From Delphinus delphis (Eukaryota; Chordata; Mammalia; Artiodactyla; Delphinidae): a DNA stretch of 64,000 nucleotides. This document shows positions 58,870-64,000 of this stretch, piece by piece. Made by a program: the position numbers and the translations under genes. Within the stretch, counting starts at the first letter, position 1. Each line of letters opens with the position of its first letter. The stretch is taken from the NCBI RefSeq assembly GCF_949987515.2, contig NC_082688.1:104883893-104947892 (forward strand). The letters run 5' to 3'. The notes under the pieces were generated by a model, which was given only the letters and a program-made list of their open reading frames with translations, ran no database searches and was not told the origin of the DNA.

Positions 58870-59770
58870 CAACTAGCAGAGGGCATAGTACATAGTAGAT
58901 TTTCAATAAATATTTAAATGAATGAATAACTCATGTTATGCAACTCACTTTTACTCTAGCAGTGAAGTCTCACTTCAAAGAAATTTGAAGAGTCTAAATT
59001 TAAACTAAGTGAAATGAAGTCTCTGCTTTACCAGAATAATCTGCGGCAGTTAGTAATATGTGAATTGCACCAAATAAAGTGTATTTCTCCTAGAGTAACA
59101 GTCCATATTGCTATTTTAATTAAAGAAATATATATACAAACTTGTACCAACACTTTATATTAATTTTAAAAGGTGATGAGCAATTCTTAGAGGTATTTAG
59201 TTTCTTGTTGGTTTTATGTGAAGTTAGATCTTTGTGTAGTGGTTGGGTAAATGAATATTCAAGTAAACCTTGATTAATGATGATTTTCTAAAAGCTGTTT
59301 CTTAGAGCAGATTTATGAAAATTCTGAGAATCTCTTCAAATTAGAAAAATTTACTACATTTTAACCTACCTCATTAGTTTCTTTGTGATAATAGCGGGCA
59401 GTAACTGAAGTTGAAACTGTATTGGTTTAGGCTATATCCCCATGAAATAAAAGGAACTACTTAAAAGTTTTTTGATAAAGTAGTGGATCATTGGCTTGAG
59501 CTTAGAAAGCATTAATATACCAAAATTTCACTATGATGATATTTATATTGCTTTTGACATGCCAAAGGTATATTTACATATTATCATACTTGGAATCAAA
59601 AGACCCATAATTATGATGTAAACTAGACAGCTCATTTAATTTCTCTTGGTCTCAGTTTCTTTGATGTAAAATAAGGATAAGGTAATTTGGGGCCCCGAAA
59701 CCTACCTCACTGGACATTGTGAGGATCAAATGAGATAACAGGAATTACAGTGCTCTTTAACCTGTAAGTT
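58870..59770 (+). repeat. L2 3' end and MIR traces
   Basis: 58870-58930 is an L2 end ('gggcatagtacatagtagat', 'tcaataaatatttaaatgaa'). 59590-59770 is a sense MIR ('ggtctcagtttctttgatgt', 'gaggatcaaatgagataaca'). Between them nothing is recognised. Confidence 0.55.
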
Positions 59771-61332
59771 CCCCTACTGATAGTATGTGTTTTTGTTAGA
59801 ATTTTGGGGTTACAGAAAGCAAGAATAATGGTCTTCAGTGGTATTTAGCAGTAACAACAGAATAGGCAATTAGACCAGTATTCATTTGGTATAACCTTTA
59901 AGTCAGCAATCCAATTAATCCTTTAAAAATGAGGTTCTTTTTCAAGAGTGGCTATGCCCTTAGATTGTATTGGTTCTTTATTATATGTTATACCAGAATA
60001 TGTTTTCAAATTTTATATGGCTGAATTTGTAGGTCACTTTCATCAGAAATTTGGGGATCTCCATTATGTTTTCTTTGATACAGAATGATATAACTACATT
60101 AGCTTGGTTTCAATGAAATTCATAAGAAAAATATAAAGAGAAGTGTAAGCCTTATTTTTCTTTCTTTGAGGACTTTCATGTGCCCAGTTCTTTCCAATTA
60201 AGAACAATTTTTAAAATGTGATTACTGTAACTGGTTGGTTTTCATCGTAGCAAAACTTTACATTTTAAGTGATAATATTATCTTGTTTGTATATTTGCAT
60301 ATATAATTTTTAAACCTGCATAAAGTAAGGATTTCTCCATTCTTTTCCACACATAAGCACGCAAAAGAGCATTTTTATAGAACTTAGGTTTACAAAGGAA
60401 CTCATGATTCTTTTAAACTTCTTTTATGCCTTTTTTACAACTGATTAAAATAAGAAAAAATGTTTACATTTAATTCAGCTATGTTTCTTGGTAGCTGTAT
60501 GATTTTATACATTCTTATATCATTTTAATCTATTTTATATGAAAAAAGTATGTTGACATCTCTTAATATTTTAGTTCTCTTCCCTTCTTTTTTGTTCCAA
60601 TTATATGAGTTTTGAGAAAGGAGTAGGAAGACTAAGCAACCTTTACCTTCCATCTGACTATAATTAGTCTCCTGGGTTTTTTTCTAATATAAATTCTATA
60701 TTTCTTTAACAGCCAAATTGATATCGGGTTATAATTTTCTCTCAGGATCCAAAGTATTCTGAGAAAGAAAATGTTAAGGTCTATCCAGAACCAGCCATCT
60801 TTGCAGACATTCCAATTTGGTTGATTTATAAAGATTTAATATAATAAGTTAATAAGCATCTTTCTTATTCTGTGATCTCTAATTAGAAAGTAAAAATTTT
60901 GTTGCCATAAAGATAAAAGAAGGTAAATTTTCACCTATATTTTAGTCAAATCCCATACCAGTACAACATTATTCCTATAAGTGAGAGTCATTCAGTCTAT
61001 TTAAATGTATTGAAGGTTGGTTTCCTTCAGAGTACTTTTTTTTTAATAATCACTTTTCTCAGAAAATCTATTATGTCCTTTCTTGGACATTTTCATTGGT
61101 ATGATAGCATTGTTCATAATTTTTTTCTCATTTTATTGGCCACTGTCACCACTTTTCCCTGATCAAGAGAAACAAGTTTTTTACCTTGTAGTAATTCGGG
61201 TTTTGAAAATTCAGTGTTCCCTTATTTTGATAATTACCATTCGCTAGTAACATTAGTATTTATAAGACAGTGCTATTTTTCAAGCTTGTTATTTTATCGT
61301 ATTTCCTGAAGTAGGGTGAACTACAACATTAT

Positions 61333-61366
61333 TGTTGTTGTTGTTGTTGTTGTTGTTATTATTATT
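61333..61366. repeat. (TTG)n/(TTA)n microsatellite
   Basis: Eight TTG units pass into three TTA units. Likely polymorphic. Confidence 0.9.
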
Positions 61367-61559
61367 GCCCTGGGGTTTTTGTGATATAAGTCAGCTTGTT
61401 TGTATTGCTAACTTGCAAGTATTTCTTTACCTGTGTTGACATGCTTACTGACATAAAAGAAAAAACTTTACAGCTTAATAATTTCTTTTTTCTAAATTGG
61501 CAGATTTTTTTAATGCTTAGTAAAAATGCATTATGTTATTTTTAAATACCACAAAACTT

Positions 61560-61730
61560 TGTGTCAGAAGACCTCATCTCTAGTGTTGCCTCTGTTTTCA
61601 ATGAGCTGTGTAACTTTGGAATTTTACCTCTTGGGACCTCAGTTTTCTCATCTGTAAATGAAAGGAACAAGGGGATTAGATCAGGTAGTGTCTCAAATTC
61701 CACCTGTTTCTGATTTGGTTATCCCTTGAC
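61560..61730 (+). repeat. MIR, sense
   Basis: 'gagctgtgtaactttggaat', 'acctcagttttctcatctgt', 'ggggattagatcaggtagtg' in order. Confidence 0.75.
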
Positions 61731-61892
61731 TATTTTATAATCATTATCTAGGCTTACTTTTATTCTTGTTATTCTTCCCATGAACTATATTTACTAGATC
61801 AGCCTGTACTGTTAATGCAAGTTATACTCAAATTAATAGGATTCAGATACGTTGCTAATTTTGTTTCCCATTCATGATTTGAAGTTATTTTA

Positions 61893-62017
61893 TTTTATTT
61901 TATGTTTTTCGGCCATACTGCATGGCTTGTGGGATCTTAGTTCCTCGATCAGGGATTGAACCTGGGCCATGGCAGTGAAAGCACCAAGTCTTAACCACTG
62001 GACTGCCAGGAAATTCC
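61893..62017 (-). repeat. Short tRNA-derived SINE, antisense
   Basis: 'ggccatactgcatggcttgt' to the head complement 'ccaggaaattcc'. Flanks tgatttgaagttatttta (61875-61892) and tgattttaagtaatttta (62018 onward) form an imperfect TSD. Confidence 0.82.
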
Positions 62018-62531
62018 TGATTTTAAGTAATTTTAAAGGAGGAAAATTATATTACAGATAATAAAAGTAAAAGAAAGGTTACAAATAATTGACATGACCT
62101 TTTTTTCTCCCAAGGGAAAAGTCTCCTAAAGAGCCAGCATAAGCACCTTAAAATTGACATACAGAAAAAAATAACATGTAAAATTCTGTGATCTTTGTTC
62201 TCTTAAATATGAATGTAGCTATTTAGGCTAAACTTTTAACAAAATGTATTCAAGGTAAAATTAGTAAACAAAGCAGTGATAGCACTGGCCCATATAGCTA
62301 ATTAAAAAAGCTATTAGGTTTTACTGACATTAAAATGATTATAAAATGTAAAAGGAATTTAAGAGGAATGGATTGAAATTTTTCTGTTCAATAATTATTC
62401 TTAAGCTGTATTCTTAGATTCATTGCATAAATATAGTTGCAAGATTGCCATGGGCAAGTGAATGTCCTGCTTTAAAATATTGTTACAGATAAATGTGGTG
62501 TGTTATTTTTTATTTTTTTCTGGCTCTGCAG

Positions 62532-62698
62532 AAGATGTTTCTCTAAAGCCTCCTTCTGTAATAAAATGTGGAAATTCCATTAGTTCCATCTCTCAGCAGA
62601 GTTCTCTTGTAGATTTAATTACGTTCTCTGAGAACCAGGCCAAGGAGGTTCCTGTTACTTTTAAAGATCATTGTCTTTCTTCTAATTGTCTTCATTAG
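62532..62698 (+). other. Exon-like open segment of unknown origin
   Basis: A pyrimidine tract and ctggctctgcag (acceptor-like, ending at 62531) precede an open stretch of about 55 codons ending at a TAG (62696-62698). The peptide has protein-like composition (SSISQQSSLVDLITFSE). I do not recognise it. It could be an old retrocopy fragment, an alternative or cryptic terminal exon, or chance. No poly(A) signal or TSD identified it as processed. Confidence 0.3.
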
Positions 62699-64000
62699 CT
62701 CATATCAATCTCTTGAACCCTTGGTCTATAGATTTACAGTCTAGGTATTGGGTTTGGTGTCTAATGGGTAGAGAAGAATAATGGAAAGTTGATATAGGAA
62801 GGTGTACTGGTTTCTGGTGTGATTTCTTTGGCTGTACTTGATTCCTTGTCTTTCACTGGATCAGACAACTCTCCTGACTTCCAGAAATTGAATTAGATGC
62901 CCAGCTTTTCTCATTCAGACATGCCTGTATTACAATGTTATTTTAACTGCCTGTTAAAAACAACCACTTTTTTCAGTTCTCTGTCTCTTCATGTTTTGAT
63001 ATTACATTTGTTAAGCTTGAGTCTGAGGTCTAAACATTTCATTGAGTATTTTCTGGGTTTTGATAATGGGATATTCTATAAGATAAAACAGATAATCCTA
63101 GGGTGATTTAATTTATATTTATCCATCCACTATTCTTCTATTTCTCTACCTACTTATCCCCTCCACCAGTTTTGAAAAGGAAGTTTATGTCTTCCTTGTC
63201 TCCCTCCCTTAGTCCTACCTCAGATAATTTTTCTTTGAACTACTCTTGTTGGCAGAAAGATTTAATATGAAATAATTCTATATTTCTGAGACAAGATCAA
63301 CACAGTAGTGCTTTACACTGAGCTGAGGTGTTTGTGTACTTGAAAATCTTATGTTTTCTTTATATGTGAACTTGAAATTATTTTTTTAATCATGAAAAGG
63401 ACTCTAATTTGAAAATATTAGTCTGGAAATTCTTGTCATCAGGTGCTATTTTTACCTTAGCTTGTGAATTATCATAGTAAATCTGAGTTCTTTATCATTC
63501 ATCTTTTTTTTTTCATTCATCTTTTTAAAAAGTTAATTTCTCTAAAATTATCCCATTTCACAGATCTTTAATACCAACTTCAAACAACTTTTCTGCTTTT
63601 ATTTTCAGAAATGCCAAATTCTGTTTTCAAGAGTTTTATTTTTTCATTGCAGTTTAAACGTATTGCATATGTGAAGGAGTGATGCAGTTTAGAAATTTAC
63701 TTTGGCATGATAAAGACAGCAACACCACAGTCCCTTACTCCCAGTCGCAAAAAGAAAAGTTCATTTGACACGCAAAAGCTATTAAATTGTCTTATTTTTA
63801 TTTGAAAGAGCTATGGAAACTGTTTCTTCTAATTTAAACTTTTTAAATTAGGAAAATACCAACTTTGCTATATTTTAATCTGTTAATGAATTGGGGATAT
63901 TATTTATGTAAGTATATACGTCTACAATTTATTATAGTTAATAGTTATTTCGCTTTCTGTAATATACGATACCTGAAGCTCACATTTATTTAATGTGAGC

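Larger units (their letters stand above)
55521..64000 (+). other. FZD3: FZD3 3' untranslated region and downstream sequence (end not determined)
   Basis: The sequence after the stop is AT-rich, has few young repeats and no further FZD3 reading frame. Frizzled-3 transcripts are known to have multi-kilobase 3'UTRs, so much of this may be transcribed. AATAAA hexamers occur at 55888-55893, 56017-56022, 56771-56776, 57867-57872 and 58905-58910; the last is within an L2 end. I cannot tell which are used. Recognised repeats inside are listed separately; 62700-64000 shows nothing recognisable. Confidence 0.55.

Overview
This is a mammalian nuclear window, most probably from a cetacean. The evidence is exon-intron structure with GT-AG borders, very high interspersed-repeat content, and many copies of a tRNA-derived SINE of the cetartiodactyl CHR type. 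The short CHR-2-like form, abundant in whales, ends in a GC-rich body and a simple A-tail and occurs about eleven times, usually with clean target-site duplications (TSDs). Family names are from memory of consensus sequences, not a database search.

The only protein-coding gene I can support is FZD3 (Frizzled-3, a Wnt / planar-cell-polarity receptor), on the + strand. Five coding segments are present: 2957-3153, 9219-10236, 44602-44750, 48802-49035 and 55307-55520 (stop TAA at 55518-55520). They join in frame into the last 603 residues. Adding the 63 N-terminal residues that lie upstream of the window gives 666, the length I recall for human FZD3. The first segment holds the second half of the cysteine-rich Wnt-binding domain, the second holds TM1-TM6, the third holds TM7 and the KTxxxW Dishevelled-binding motif, and the last two hold the Ser/Thr-rich tail. 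The 3' untranslated region starts at 55521 and may fill much of the rest of the window.

Layout: 1-2956 intron with an old L1M; 3154-9218 intron 1 of the window (6.1 kb: SINEs, L1, three L2 pieces of alternating strand); 10237-44601 a 34.4 kb intron built of nested repeats; 44751-48801 (4.1 kb, mostly MIR); 49036-55306 (6.3 kb: L2, a hAT element, SINEs); 55521-64000 3'UTR and downstream sequence.

The large intron contains the most instructive structure. An old sense L1M (33640-44130) was split by a Tigger DNA transposon (41391-43841, itself hit by a SINE) and by a near full-length antisense L1 (34793-40912). That L1 carries an apparent 3' transduction of about 300 bp with its own AATAAA signal and poly(A) tail. 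Its ORF1 is fused to the ORF2 endonuclease region by an internal deletion. No CRISPR, bacterial, functional tRNA/rRNA or novel multi-gene system is present; the findings concern retrotransposon mechanics, splice-site architecture and 3'UTR evolution.
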